Positions 7,805 through 15,681 of a DNA stretch of 33,139 bases are shown here, piece after piece (the stretch's first letter is position 1; each line of letters opens with the position of its first letter). The translations under genes were made by a program, and so were the position numbers. This DNA is from Candidatus Krumholzibacteriota bacterium (GTDB lineage Bacteria > Krumholzibacteriota > Krumholzibacteriia > LZORAL124-64-63): contig JAJRZA010000086.1 in NCBI GenBank assembly GCA_024275485.1, forward strand, positions 1-33,139. The letters are read 5' to 3'. Under the pieces are notes generated by a model. It worked only from the letters and a program-made list of their open reading frames with translations, was not told where the DNA came from and made no database searches.

Positions 7805-9475
7805 ATGGAATTCCTAACCAACCTGTCCGCCGACATAGCCGGTACCGTTTGGGGCTGGCCCTCAATTTTCCCTCTCATGGTGGCCTTGTTGCTGGTCACC
7901 GGCCTGTTTATCACGGTGATGTTGCGCTTTATCCAGATACGCCGCCTCAAACACAGCTTGGACGTGATCCGTGGAAAATACGACGACCCCAGCCACGATG
8001 GCGACCTCTCTCATTTTCAGGCTCTGACCACGGCCTTGTCCGCCACCGTCGGCATCGGCAACATTGCGGGGGTGGCCACGGCTCTGCATTACGGCGGACC
8101 CGGGGCACTGTTCTGGATGTGGGTGACGGCCATCTTCGGCATGGGCCTGAAATACGCCGAGTGCACCCTGGCCATCAAATACCGGGTAATCCTGCCGGAC
8201 GGCAGCGCTTCGGGCGGGCCCATGTACTACATCGAAAAAGGGCTGGGCAAGTCCTGGAAGCCACTGGCGGTTTTCTTTGCCGTGTGCGCGGTGATTTCCA
8301 GTTTCGGTTCCGGCAACAGCATCCAGGCCTTCACGGTGGCCGATCAGATGCGCAGTGATCTCGGCGTGCCCACCTGGTTGACGGGTGTGCTCTCGGCGGG
8401 CCTGGTGGCCCTGGTCATCCTGGGCGGGATCAAACGGATCGGCAAGGTGACCAGCAAATTGGTGCCTTACATGGCTTCCATCTACATCGCCGGTGGTCTG
8501 GCGGTGCTCTTCATGAATTTTTCAGCCATACCGGGTGTGGTGACGGAAATTTTCTCTTCGGCTTTTCGCCCCGCGGCCCAGATTGGCGGCTTTGCTGGTG
8601 GTACTTTTATTTTCATGCTGACCTGGGGTGTCAAGCGAGGGCTGTTTTCCAATGAATCTGGACAGGGATCGGCGCCCATTGCCCATGCCGCGGCCAAGAC
8701 CGACGAGCCGGTTCGCGAAGGCGTGGTGGCCATGATGGGACCCATGATTGATACGTTGATCATCTGTTCCATCACCGGGCTGGTCATTCTCTCAACCGGT
8801 GTGTGGAAGGACAAAAAAGAGGAGACCCTTGATATCAACGCCCAGAACGCCATCAGTGTGATAGTGGACGACGGCATGGTTCAGACCGACGGCTGGGTGC
8901 GTGATGCGGACAAATTCACCGGCACCATCCCCATCGAAGGTGGCCGGTTTATGGGTGTGCACATGATTCGCAACCACAGCATCGTTGATGCGGCTCGGAT
9001 TTTGAATTCCCAAGGAGACGGTTTCACCGGGGCCATGGAAGTGACTGCCGGTGAAATCCAACTGAAAAATCTGGACGATTTGAAACTTTCCGGCTTGATG
9101 GCCCAAAATGGATCGCCTCTGACTGCCTGGGCTTTTAAGGAAGGTTTGCGGCCAATCATGGGCGAGTGGGGTTATCTGATCATCACCCTGGGCGTTTTGC
9201 TTTTTGGAATTTCCACGGCTATCAGTTGGAGTTATTACGGTGATCGGGCCATTGTTTACCTGGCTGGGCCGAATTACGTCCTGCCATACAAGCTGGTCTT
9301 TGTGCTGATGAATTTCCTGGGAGCGATTTTCTCCCTTGAGATCGTCTGGAATTTCGGCGACAGTGCCCTCGGTTTGATGGCCTTGCCAAACTTGATTGCC
9401 CTGGTTTTCCTGAGCAAGAAGGTGCGTTCCATGACCAACGAATATTTCTCCAGGGAGCACAAGCCCCTGCGTTAG
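7805..9475 (+). CDS. AGCS-family alanine/glycine:cation symporter with a long extra loop
   Basis: This 556-residue inner-membrane transporter matches the sodium (or proton):alanine/glycine symporter family. The most characteristic stretch is TALSATVGIGNIAGVATAL near residues 76-94, followed by PGALFWMWVTAIFGM. Later conserved parts include RGLFSNESGQGSAPIAHAAA and SWSYYGDRA near the end. Typical members have 440-490 residues. This one is longer because about 100 mostly hydrophilic residues lie between the helix ending near VILSTGVWK and the helix beginning near GYLIITLGVLLFG. The ATG at 7805 is preceded by GAAAGG; a longer in-frame reading begins inside the preceding terminator and is rejected. 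The methyltransferase gene follows 30 bases later and is probably cotranscribed. Confidence 0.9.
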   Translation: MEFLTNLSADIAGTVWGWPSIFPLMVALLLVTGLFITVMLRFIQIRRLKHSLDVIRGKYDDPSHDGDLSHFQALTTALSATVGIGNIAGVATALHYGGPGALFWMWVTAIFGMGLKYAECTLAIKYRVILPDGSASGGPMYYIEKGLGKSWKPLAVFFAVCAVISSFGSGNSIQAFTVADQMRSDLGVPTWLTGVLSAGLVALVILGGIKRIGKVTSKLVPYMASIYIAGGLAVLFMNFSAIPGVVTEIFSSAFRPAAQIGGFAGGTFIFMLTWGVKRGLFSNESGQGSAPIAHAAAKTDEPVREGVVAMMGPMIDTLIICSITGLVILSTGVWKDKKEETLDINAQNAISVIVDDGMVQTDGWVRDADKFTGTIPIEGGRFMGVHMIRNHSIVDAARILNSQGDGFTGAMEVTAGEIQLKNLDDLKLSGLMAQNGSPLTAWAFKEGLRPIMGEWGYLIITLGVLLFGISTAISWSYYGDRAIVYLAGPNYVLPYKLVFVLMNFLGAIFSLEIVWNFGDSALGLMALPNLIALVFLSKKVRSMTNEYFSREHKPLR

Positions 9476-9505
9476 CGATTCCACCGGGAAGGACAACAGG
9501 AACGA

Positions 9506-10378
9506 ATGTCAAAGAAACAAGTCAAAGGCCAGGGCGGAACCGTCCTGGAGCCGGTGTCCCAGGTCATGGAAGAATTGGCCGCAGCGGGAGAACTTAGCGC
9601 CCACAACGCCGACCTGCATTGGCTGTACGAACAATCGGTGCAGAATGTGGAAGCCGAAGTCCAGTTCATCGACCGGGTTTTCCACAGGGAATATGGCCGT
9701 TCTCCCTCATTTATTCGCGAAGATTTTTGCGGCACCGCCCTGCTTTGCAGTGAGTGGGTCCAACGTCGTCGCTCGAACACGGCCTTGGGTGTCGATTATG
9801 ACGGCCCCACCCTGGAATGGGGTCGGGTCAACAATCTGGCACCACTTGGAGAGCGGGCTTCTGCAGTTACGCTGGTCCAGGATGATGTGCGCAAAGTTTC
9901 CACACCGAAGACCGAGGTGCTGGCCGCCACCAACTTCAGTTGGTGGGGGTTCAAAACCAGGGCGGAGCTGAAGGAGTATTTCGCCCTTTCACGGCAATCA
10001 TTGCAGGATGATGGCATGCTTCTGCTGGATATATACGGTGGGCCCGAAGCCCAGGTACCGCAAATCGAAGAGCGGGAAGTTGAAGGTTTTGATTACCTCT
10101 GGGACCAGGATGATTTTAATCCCATCACCGGCGACATCCGCTGCTACATTCACTTTCAGTTCCCCGACGGCAGTCGCATGGACAACGCTTTCGCCTACAA
10201 CTGGCGCTTGTGGTCGTTGCCCGAAGCCTGCGACCTGCTCAAAGAGTGCGGTTTCCGCAAGGTGATTGTTTATTGGGAAGGGACCGACAAGGATGGCGAA
10301 CCCAGCGGAGTTTTCAATCCGGACAACAAGGGAGATCTGGCTCCATCATGGGTTTCCTATATTATCGCCTTTCCCTAA
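9506..10378 (+). CDS. Class I SAM-dependent methyltransferase
   Basis: The 290-residue soluble protein has a Rossmann-type SAM-binding region. A modified motif I reads REDFCGTALLCSEW at about residues 71-84. The acidic ribose-binding residue is likely in GVDYDG (95-100). A later LLLDIYGG strand (about 172-179) precedes the C-terminal substrate part, which includes YNWRLWSLPEACDLLKECGF. The glycine-poor motif I (FCGTA rather than G-x-G-x-G) is seen in a group of uncharacterised bacterial methyltransferases; the substrate is unknown. The ATG at 9506 has AGGA-like bases upstream. It lies 30 bases downstream of the symporter, so the two may form an operon, though no functional link is evident. 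Confidence 0.82.
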   Translation: MSKKQVKGQGGTVLEPVSQVMEELAAAGELSAHNADLHWLYEQSVQNVEAEVQFIDRVFHREYGRSPSFIREDFCGTALLCSEWVQRRRSNTALGVDYDGPTLEWGRVNNLAPLGERASAVTLVQDDVRKVSTPKTEVLAATNFSWWGFKTRAELKEYFALSRQSLQDDGMLLLDIYGGPEAQVPQIEEREVEGFDYLWDQDDFNPITGDIRCYIHFQFPDGSRMDNAFAYNWRLWSLPEACDLLKECGFRKVIVYWEGTDKDGEPSGVFNPDNKGDLAPSWVSYIIAFP

Positions 10379-10587
10379 GGAAATCTTGTTACACAAGCAG
10401 TGACCCATGACCGATTACCAAAGAGAAATTTATCTTGCCAATTGGGACGATTCGATGAATCGTTTGCCCGGACGGTGTGTCGGATCCACACACACTTCTT
10501 GAGAGAGCCGTCGGTGGACACGTAGTCCCCCACTGGCGTTTGAAATTTTCCATCAGGGCCTTCGGGTTTTTCGGGAGAGATAGGAAC
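10379..10587 (+). ncRNA. Possible structured 5' leader or small RNA upstream of the zinc-ribbon gene
   Basis: This gene-free gap can form several hairpins in a row. ACGATTC-GAT-GAATCGT (10447-10463) is perfect. Next, GACGG pairs with CCGTC around an inner GTGTG/CACAC hairpin (about 10473-10514). A GGTGG/CCACT-type hairpin follows. Near the 3' end a weak GGCC-TTCG-GGTTTTT element precedes the ribosome binding site. The arrangement resembles an attenuator-type leader, but I do not recognise any known riboswitch or RNA family. Confidence 0.3.
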
Positions 10588-10860
10588 ATGTCCGACTACA
10601 TCGAATGCACTCAGTGCGGTGGTGATATCGAGGAGACAGGAATCCAGTATCGCGGAAAATTTTTTTGCAGCGACGATTGCTGCGAACAATACGAGCAGGA
10701 TTTTCTGGATAAGGATGAACCACTTATTGATGAACTGGCCGCCGACGACGCCGACGATGATGATGATCTCGGGGACATCGAAAATATCGGTTTTGAAGAT
10801 AATGATGATGAGGAAGACTTGTTGGACGATGACTACAATATCAAGCCGGAAGATTTTTAG
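10588..10860 (+). CDS. Small acidic zinc-ribbon protein
   Basis: The 90-residue product has an N-terminal zinc-ribbon-like module with Cys7-x2-Cys10 (CTQCGG) and Cys27-x3-Cys31-Cys32 (FFCSDDCC). The C-terminal half is extremely acidic, with runs of Asp and Glu (for example DDADDDDD). Such short zinc-finger proteins with an acidic tail may bind proteins or act as chaperone-like factors, but no family function can be assigned. The ATG at 10588 is preceded by GGGAGAGATAGGA. An upstream in-frame start at 10477 would lie inside the structured gap and is less likely. The gene ends just before a strong bidirectional terminator. Confidence 0.7.
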   Translation: MSDYIECTQCGGDIEETGIQYRGKFFCSDDCCEQYEQDFLDKDEPLIDELAADDADDDDDLGDIENIGFEDNDDEEDLLDDDYNIKPEDF

Positions 10861-10880
10861 TATTCAATTTCAGCCGAAAA

Positions 10881-10908
10881 AAAAGGAACCACGGTCGAGG
10901 TTCCTTTT
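10881..10908. terminator. Bidirectional Rho-independent terminator between convergent genes
   Basis: AAAAGGAACC (10881-10890) and GGTTCCTTTT (10899-10908) form a 10-bp stem with A-rich and T-rich outer ends and an 8-base loop. It lies between the zinc-ribbon gene (plus) and the HesB selenoprotein gene (minus) and can stop transcripts from both sides; on the minus strand the stem is followed by TTTTCGG. Confidence 0.88.
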
Positions 10909-10938
10909 CAATCGATTTCAATTCAAACCATTGGAAGA

Positions 10939-11286
10939 TCAACCACACCCACTGCACCCGCTGCTGCTTTCGCCGCAGTCGCTACTGATGCCCAGGCGGA
11001 GCATGTAACCCCGTCGATACGACTCGTTGACGTAATCGATGGTCAAGCCGCCGCTCTGGCGCAGGATGTCGGTGGTTTGGCTGTCCATCACAAATTTAAT
11101 GCCGCCTTCTTCCACAGTCAGATCGTCGTCTTTAGGCTCATCCAGAGCCATGCCAATACTGGGGCCGCCTCAGCCAAAGCCCTGGACAAAAAGGCGAACC
11201 CCTTTGCCGTTGTGTTCGGCCCAGTCAAAGTCCTTGAAGGCTTCGGTGGCGGTGTCAGTAATGCCGACCAGGTTCGTATCGCTCAC
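10939..11286 (-). CDS. HesB/IscA-type iron-sulfur protein, predicted selenoprotein (in-frame UGA = Sec39)
   Basis: Reading from a GTG at 11286 gives 115 residues if the TGA at 11170-11172 is read as selenocysteine: MSDTNLVGIT..., RLFVQGFG-U-GGPSIGMALDE..., ending GCSGCG. This is a full-length A-type (IscA/HesB) fold. The UGA falls exactly where the family has its first conserved, cluster-binding cysteine. The C-terminal cysteines (Cys104, Cys111, Cys114) match the second cluster-ligand region. Homology runs unbroken through the UGA, and the GTG has AAGGTGG six bases upstream, both arguing against a pseudogene. A hairpin meeting the bacterial SECIS pattern lies just after the UGA. HesB-like selenoproteins have been described in bacterial selenoproteome surveys. 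Automatic annotation would probably report only the 70-residue part from 11151. A-type proteins carry or donate Fe-S clusters in the cytoplasm. Confidence 0.85.
11135..11172 (-). other. Sec codon and bacterial SECIS-like hairpin
   Basis: The UGA is at 11172-11170. After 20 bases the transcript folds into GGCUC (11149-11145), loop UGGAU (11144-11140), GAGCC (11139-11135). The loop starts 25 bases after the UGA and has G in its second position. Bacterial SECIS elements are expected to have a small apical stem-loop about 16-37 bases after the UGA with a G in the first two loop positions, so this fits. Confidence 0.75.
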
Positions 11287-11424
11287 GATGATCCACCTTT
11301 TCTGCAGACAGTGATCGGTCGAGAAATCTTGGCGACCGGATCAACAGGAATCAAGGGGTTCCAAGCTTTTTCCCCATGTGCTATATCGTTCCAAAGGAAA
11401 CACACTTTAGGAAATTCGCAACTT

Positions 11425-11446
11425 TGAACAGGTAATTGGCTGTTCA
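11425..11446. promoter_or_regulatory. Inverted repeat in the divergent hesB-sppA intergenic region
   Basis: TGAACAG (11425-11431) and CTGTTCA (11440-11446) form a 7-bp inverted repeat with an 8-base spacer. It lies in the 257-base gap between the divergently transcribed HesB selenoprotein and SppA genes, about 140 and 98 bases from their starts. The symmetry suits a dimeric repressor or activator. No matching known operator is recognised. Confidence 0.35.
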
Positions 11447-11543
11447 TGGGTTAACAGATGAGCTCAATGATGGTAGGGTCCTGGTCGTTCCTGCTTTTGA
11501 AACCTGTTCCCCGACAGGCTTTTGATACTCTGGAGGTTCCACT

Positions 11544-13280
11544 GTGAAGTCATTCTTGCGGTCGTTTTTGGCGTCTTTTCTGGCGTTGATGGTTTTGGTT
11601 CTGGTGGCGGTCGGCCTGCTGGCCATGAAATTTGGCGGTGATACCGAAATCAAGGATCACAGCTGGTTGCATCTGGATCTCTATGGGGATGTTCTTGAGT
11701 ACGATCCTCCCGGCGGGGTGATGGCCCAGGCAACCGGTAGCGGTGGCAGCCTGACCCTGCAGAAGATTCTGGAGAATCTGGACAAGGCGGCGGTGGACGA
11801 ACGCATCGACGGTGTCCTGTTGCAAATGAGCTCTAGCCACAATGCCGGGTGGGGCAAGATGGAGGAAATCCGCGGCGCGGTGGCACGGGTCCAGAAAGCG
11901 GGCAAACCCGTGATTGGATTTGCCGATGCCATTGATGCGCGGACCTATTACCTGGCCGCGGTTTGCGACTCCCTGTATTGCCCGCCTGCTGGGTACATAA
12001 TGTTTACCGGTTTTTCCAGAACTTCCAAACACATCAAGGGCACACTTGAAAAACTTGGGATTGCCCCGCAGGTGTCGGCCATTCGTCATTACAAGGCCGC
12101 AGCTCAACTGGTCACCCGGGTAGACCTGTCCCCCGAGGCCAAAAAGAACATGAACTGGATGATGGATGAATTCTGGGACATGTTCTGCGACGCACTGCAA
12201 AAGGATCGGGGATTCAGCGAGGAGCGGGTGAACGAATTGATGGAGCATGCCCTGTTCACGCCGAAAGAAGCGGTGGCCGCAGGAATGTTCGACGGGTTGA
12301 AATACTGGGATGAGATCAAGGATCAATTCAAGCCAGAAGGAGAAGATCAGCTGGCGGTGGTCAGCCACGAACGATACGCGGACGAGGATCCTGAAGACCT
12401 GGATCTGAAAGGCGACAAGACCATCGCCATCGTGCACGCCCAGGGAAACATTGGTGGTCGGGAAAACGGGGTCAACCCCCTTCTGGGCTTGATGATGGGG
12501 CACGAAAGCATCGTGCGTGAATTGAACCGGGCGGCCAATGATGATGATGTGGCGGCCATCGTCCTGCGTGTGGACAGCGGCGGCGGCGAGAGTCTGGGCA
12601 GCGACCTGATGGGCCATGCGGTACACATGGTCAGCCAGAAGAAACCGGTCATCGTTTCCATGGTGGATGTGGCTGCCAGCGGCGGTTACATGATGGCCTA
12701 TCGGGCGCCCCTGATCATGGCCAACCCTATGACCGTCACCGGCTCCATCGGCTCCATCAGTGCCAAGTTCGATATGTCGGGCTGGTATGAAAAAATCGGG
12801 GTCACAACCGACCATGTGAGCAAGGGACCCAATGCGTTGATGTGGTCCGACGACCAACCGTTTACCGAAGAAGAGTTCGAGCGTTTCAATGAAAACCACT
12901 GGACCGATTTCCGGAACTGGATGAACGATGTGGCCGCTTTTCGGGACATCGCCACCACGGACATCGACAGTCTTTGCATGGGACGTGTTTGGACGGGTCG
13001 GCAGGCCATGGGCAATAAATTGGTGGATGAGCTTGGTGGGCAATATGAAGCGGTTTTGTTGGCCAAGAAAGAAGCCGGAATTGCGGTGAACGAATCGGTG
13101 ACCTTGTGGCACTTGCCGGAATCAAAAGACCTGATTGAAAGTGTATTGGGTGGTGAAGAAGGCGTGGATCAGGCGCTGAGTTGGACGGTGTATCGCTCGG
13201 TTCGCAACGAGGTCCGTTTCACTGCGGACTATCTGGGTGACGGGAAGCTTTGGGTGGTGGATCCGATTTTCCGGCCGTGA
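11544..13280 (+). CDS. sppA: Signal peptide peptidase SppA, long (67K-type) form
   Basis: The 578-residue membrane-anchored serine protease has an N-terminal transmembrane segment (about residues 8-28) and two repeated SppA/ClpP-like (peptidase S49) domains, as in the E. coli enzyme of about 618 residues. The catalytic pair is visible: the general-base Lys184 in AIRHYKAAAQ of the first domain and the nucleophile Ser379 in DVAASGGYMMAY of the second. The enzyme degrades cleaved signal peptides in the cytoplasmic membrane. The start is a GTG at 11544, fixed by TGGAGG seven bases upstream and the hydrophobic N-terminus. It is divergent from the HesB gene and convergent with the PATAN-HDOD gene. 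Confidence 0.95.
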   Translation: MKSFLRSFLASFLALMVLVLVAVGLLAMKFGGDTEIKDHSWLHLDLYGDVLEYDPPGGVMAQATGSGGSLTLQKILENLDKAAVDERIDGVLLQMSSSHNAGWGKMEEIRGAVARVQKAGKPVIGFADAIDARTYYLAAVCDSLYCPPAGYIMFTGFSRTSKHIKGTLEKLGIAPQVSAIRHYKAAAQLVTRVDLSPEAKKNMNWMMDEFWDMFCDALQKDRGFSEERVNELMEHALFTPKEAVAAGMFDGLKYWDEIKDQFKPEGEDQLAVVSHERYADEDPEDLDLKGDKTIAIVHAQGNIGGRENGVNPLLGLMMGHESIVRELNRAANDDDVAAIVLRVDSGGGESLGSDLMGHAVHMVSQKKPVIVSMVDVAASGGYMMAYRAPLIMANPMTVTGSIGSISAKFDMSGWYEKIGVTTDHVSKGPNALMWSDDQPFTEEEFERFNENHWTDFRNWMNDVAAFRDIATTDIDSLCMGRVWTGRQAMGNKLVDELGGQYEAVLLAKKEAGIAVNESVTLWHLPESKDLIESVLGGEEGVDQALSWTVYRSVRNEVRFTADYLGDGKLWVVDPIFRP

Positions 13281-13330
13281 GTCAGGGCGGGATTCAAGCA
13301 CAACAGGGTCACCATGCCGCGGGTTGAAAT

Positions 13331-15463
13331 TTAGTCCGCAAAGCCACTCTGTTCCAGGTAGGAACCGATTTCGCCCATAAGATCCTGGATCCGCTCAGGG
13401 GTCAGGTTCAACTCAATGCAGGTCTGTTCAAAATCGCCGGAGTTCTCGGCAAGGGCCGGATCGGGCTGGGTGCCGTAGGCGTGGCTCAGAAAATTACCGG
13501 CCGCGACGATGTGCGGCAGTCGATTGTCCTGGCCGGCCTCGGTTGGGTTGTGGTGGTGTTTCACACAGGCCTGCAGATTTTCCGGCATCTGCCATTTCGC
13601 CAGCAGCAACTCGCCAACGGCGGTGTGGTCGAAGCCCAGAACGGCTCGCTCGGCCGTGCCGAGACTCTCCTTGGCCGCGGCCTGCCTTTTGAGGATGAGC
13701 CTGAATTCCTCTGGCTTGTTGAGCAGAATGACCACCTTGCCGATATCATGGAGCACGCCGGCGACGAAGGCCTCCTCCGGATCCGGGTACCCTGTAAACT
13801 GGGCAACCCGTCGGGCAGCCAGTCCGCACTCGAGGGAATGCTGCCAAAGGGATTGGCCCCAGATGCCGACATTGGTTTTGTCCAACGGGAACAACGATTT
13901 CATCGAGGCGGCCATGACCAGGCTGCGCACTGTATTGCCGCCCAGGCGCACCACCGCCTGGCCCAGGGAGGAGGTCTCCTGGCCGCGACCGTAAAGAGAG
14001 GAATTGCTGACCCGGATCAAGCGGGCCACCAGGGTCGGGTCCGTGGAAAGCACCTCGACCATGTCGGACATCTGGCTGTCCGCATCCGAGAGTAGTTCCA
14101 TGACTTTGGCAACAACCTGTGGCATGGGCGGCAATTCATTCACCGCAGCGACCATCGCATCGGCGGTGTTAATTTGGCCCGGAGCGGCCATTTTCGGAGT
14201 TGCTTCGGAGTCGGAACGAAGATTTTCGGAATCGGTTGCGCCCCGTGAAACCGGGTCTTCTAGGCGAGGGGGGTGAATCTGCCAGAAGATCATTTCCAGA
14301 TAATGCAGGGGGCAGGGAATCTGCTCTTCCTGATCCGAGGAGACGAAGAGCAGAAAGTTCCTCTCGCCCTGGGCTCCCAGTGGAATGATGGCGCACTCTC
14401 CAGCCGGGTCCGGTTCCCCGAGACCCATCAGCAACGGGGAGGCGATGGCCTTGCCGAAGAATGGGGATTTCGATCCAAAAACGAAGCTGAAGGTGGGGTC
14501 GCTCTCAAGGCTGACCTCGAGGTTGGCCAACTCGACTCCCAGAAGCCGACCATTCTCATCCCGTTGGAAACGGCGGCCTCGCGTCAACTTGTCCTGCTTG
14601 AATGCCAACAGCAGGAAGTAGTCGAAATGATCCCGGCAGTAGCTGAGTATTTCCGAGATCTGCCCCTGTTTGTCCGGCGCCTGCAGAACCTTCAGGGTCG
14701 ATCGTTTGTAGGAGAGAAAAAGTTTGCCTTCGGATGAAATGTCGACATCTGGAACCGGTCCCGATGCCTGGTTGGGCCGCAATTCGATCCAACTCCTCTC
14801 CAAGGCTTCCTCGATGGCCTTCATGATGGCGAAACTTGTAAAGGGTCCGTCCGCCATCACTTGCCGGACAGATTCCTCTGCGGTGGCGTGATCCAGGACA
14901 AAGCGCATTTCAGCGGAGCACCCGGGTGCCTGTCGTCCGGGTTCGGTCAGTGCCAGTACCAGATCCTCCGAAGCGATGTTTCGGAGAAACTCCCTGTACT
15001 CATCAACTTGCCTGGCTGCGTCCAGTGTCATTCCCGTGCAGTCAAAAACCTGCCTTTCGGACGAGTGCGCAATGGGGATCTCGTTGAACTGGAATTCTCC
15101 CGTTTCCCAAATGAACAGCTGGAAAATAACTTCACGGATCCCTGCATCAAGGATTGAAGAGGCCCCGGTCAAATCGATGGTAACGGTATCATCAAGGATT
15201 TGCTGCAATGGCAGACCGGTCTCTCGGCGGGCCTGGTCCAGGTCGGCAAATTGTTCAGCGGAAATCAGCCCGTTGGTCTGGAGCGAGTTAAGGATCTTGC
15301 CGTCAGCCTGTTCCGAGTGGGCCGCCACCAGGAAACCGTTCTTGAAGTAGATGCTAAGACCCTGATCGCCGCGGCTTACCGTAAGCACGCCTTCCTGATT
15401 CAGGTGGCTCAGAAAGGTGAGTAGATCCCCCGGTGAGAATTTGGTTAGGTCGCCTTTGAGCAT
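13331..15463 (-). CDS. PATAN (DUF4388)-HDOD signalling protein
   Basis: The 710-residue cytoplasmic protein has an N-terminal PATAN/DUF4388 domain (about residues 1-110: LTKFSPGDLLTFLSHLNQEG, then SIYFKNGFLVAAHSE). A poorly conserved middle region follows (about 110-440). The C-terminal HDOD domain (about 450-660) carries ELPPMPQVVAKVMELL, DPTLVARLIRVSNSSLYG and VAGVLHDIGKVVILL. HDOD domains are degenerate relatives of HD-type phosphodiesterases and usually act as scaffolds in two-component, c-di-GMP or gliding-motility signalling. PATAN domains are found in regulators of motility and development. The ATG at 15463 is preferred over a TTG at 15502 because GGGGGA lies seven bases upstream. No receiver domain is present in the protein or nearby. 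Confidence 0.88.
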   Translation of the reverse strand: MLKGDLTKFSPGDLLTFLSHLNQEGVLTVSRGDQGLSIYFKNGFLVAAHSEQADGKILNSLQTNGLISAEQFADLDQARRETGLPLQQILDDTVTIDLTGASSILDAGIREVIFQLFIWETGEFQFNEIPIAHSSERQVFDCTGMTLDAARQVDEYREFLRNIASEDLVLALTEPGRQAPGCSAEMRFVLDHATAEESVRQVMADGPFTSFAIMKAIEEALERSWIELRPNQASGPVPDVDISSEGKLFLSYKRSTLKVLQAPDKQGQISEILSYCRDHFDYFLLLAFKQDKLTRGRRFQRDENGRLLGVELANLEVSLESDPTFSFVFGSKSPFFGKAIASPLLMGLGEPDPAGECAIIPLGAQGERNFLLFVSSDQEEQIPCPLHYLEMIFWQIHPPRLEDPVSRGATDSENLRSDSEATPKMAAPGQINTADAMVAAVNELPPMPQVVAKVMELLSDADSQMSDMVEVLSTDPTLVARLIRVSNSSLYGRGQETSSLGQAVVRLGGNTVRSLVMAASMKSLFPLDKTNVGIWGQSLWQHSLECGLAARRVAQFTGYPDPEEAFVAGVLHDIGKVVILLNKPEEFRLILKRQAAAKESLGTAERAVLGFDHTAVGELLLAKWQMPENLQACVKHHHNPTEAGQDNRLPHIVAAGNFLSHAYGTQPDPALAENSGDFEQTCIELNLTPERIQDLMGEIGSYLEQSGFAD

Positions 15464-15681
15464 CGAAATATCCCCCGTGATCTGAAAAGTCAGTTCCTTC
15501 AATCCAATATCGGCAGTTTCAGCGGGGACTCAACTCGAAATCTTTTTTGAGATTGTTGTCTGTTGTTCTGCAGATTGGGCGCGAAAATCCGTGACACCCT
15601 GGTCCCGCAATACTTCAAAACGTGATGGAAGCAAGTGGGACTGCTTGGACGGCCTTGCAGTTGCCGCAGTGGATTTTCTGA

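Noticed and set aside
10407-10502. Short open frame (31 codons) after the methyltransferase gene
   Set aside because: No ribosome binding site, no homology pattern, and it overlaps predicted RNA hairpins.
10375-10689. Minus-strand open frame (104 codons) in the gap and zinc-ribbon gene
   Set aside because: Low-complexity composition without a start signal; it overlaps a better plus-strand gene.
10939-11151. HesB as a simple 70-residue protein starting at the ATG at 11151
   Set aside because: The ATG lies inside the SECIS-like stem and would remove half of the conserved fold; the longer reading through UGA has a ribosome binding site and full homology.
11550-13112. A 520-codon open frame on the minus strand opposite the SppA gene
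   Set aside because: It lies entirely inside the certain SppA gene, has no family resemblance, and is a His/Gly/Gln-rich shadow frame typical of codon bias.
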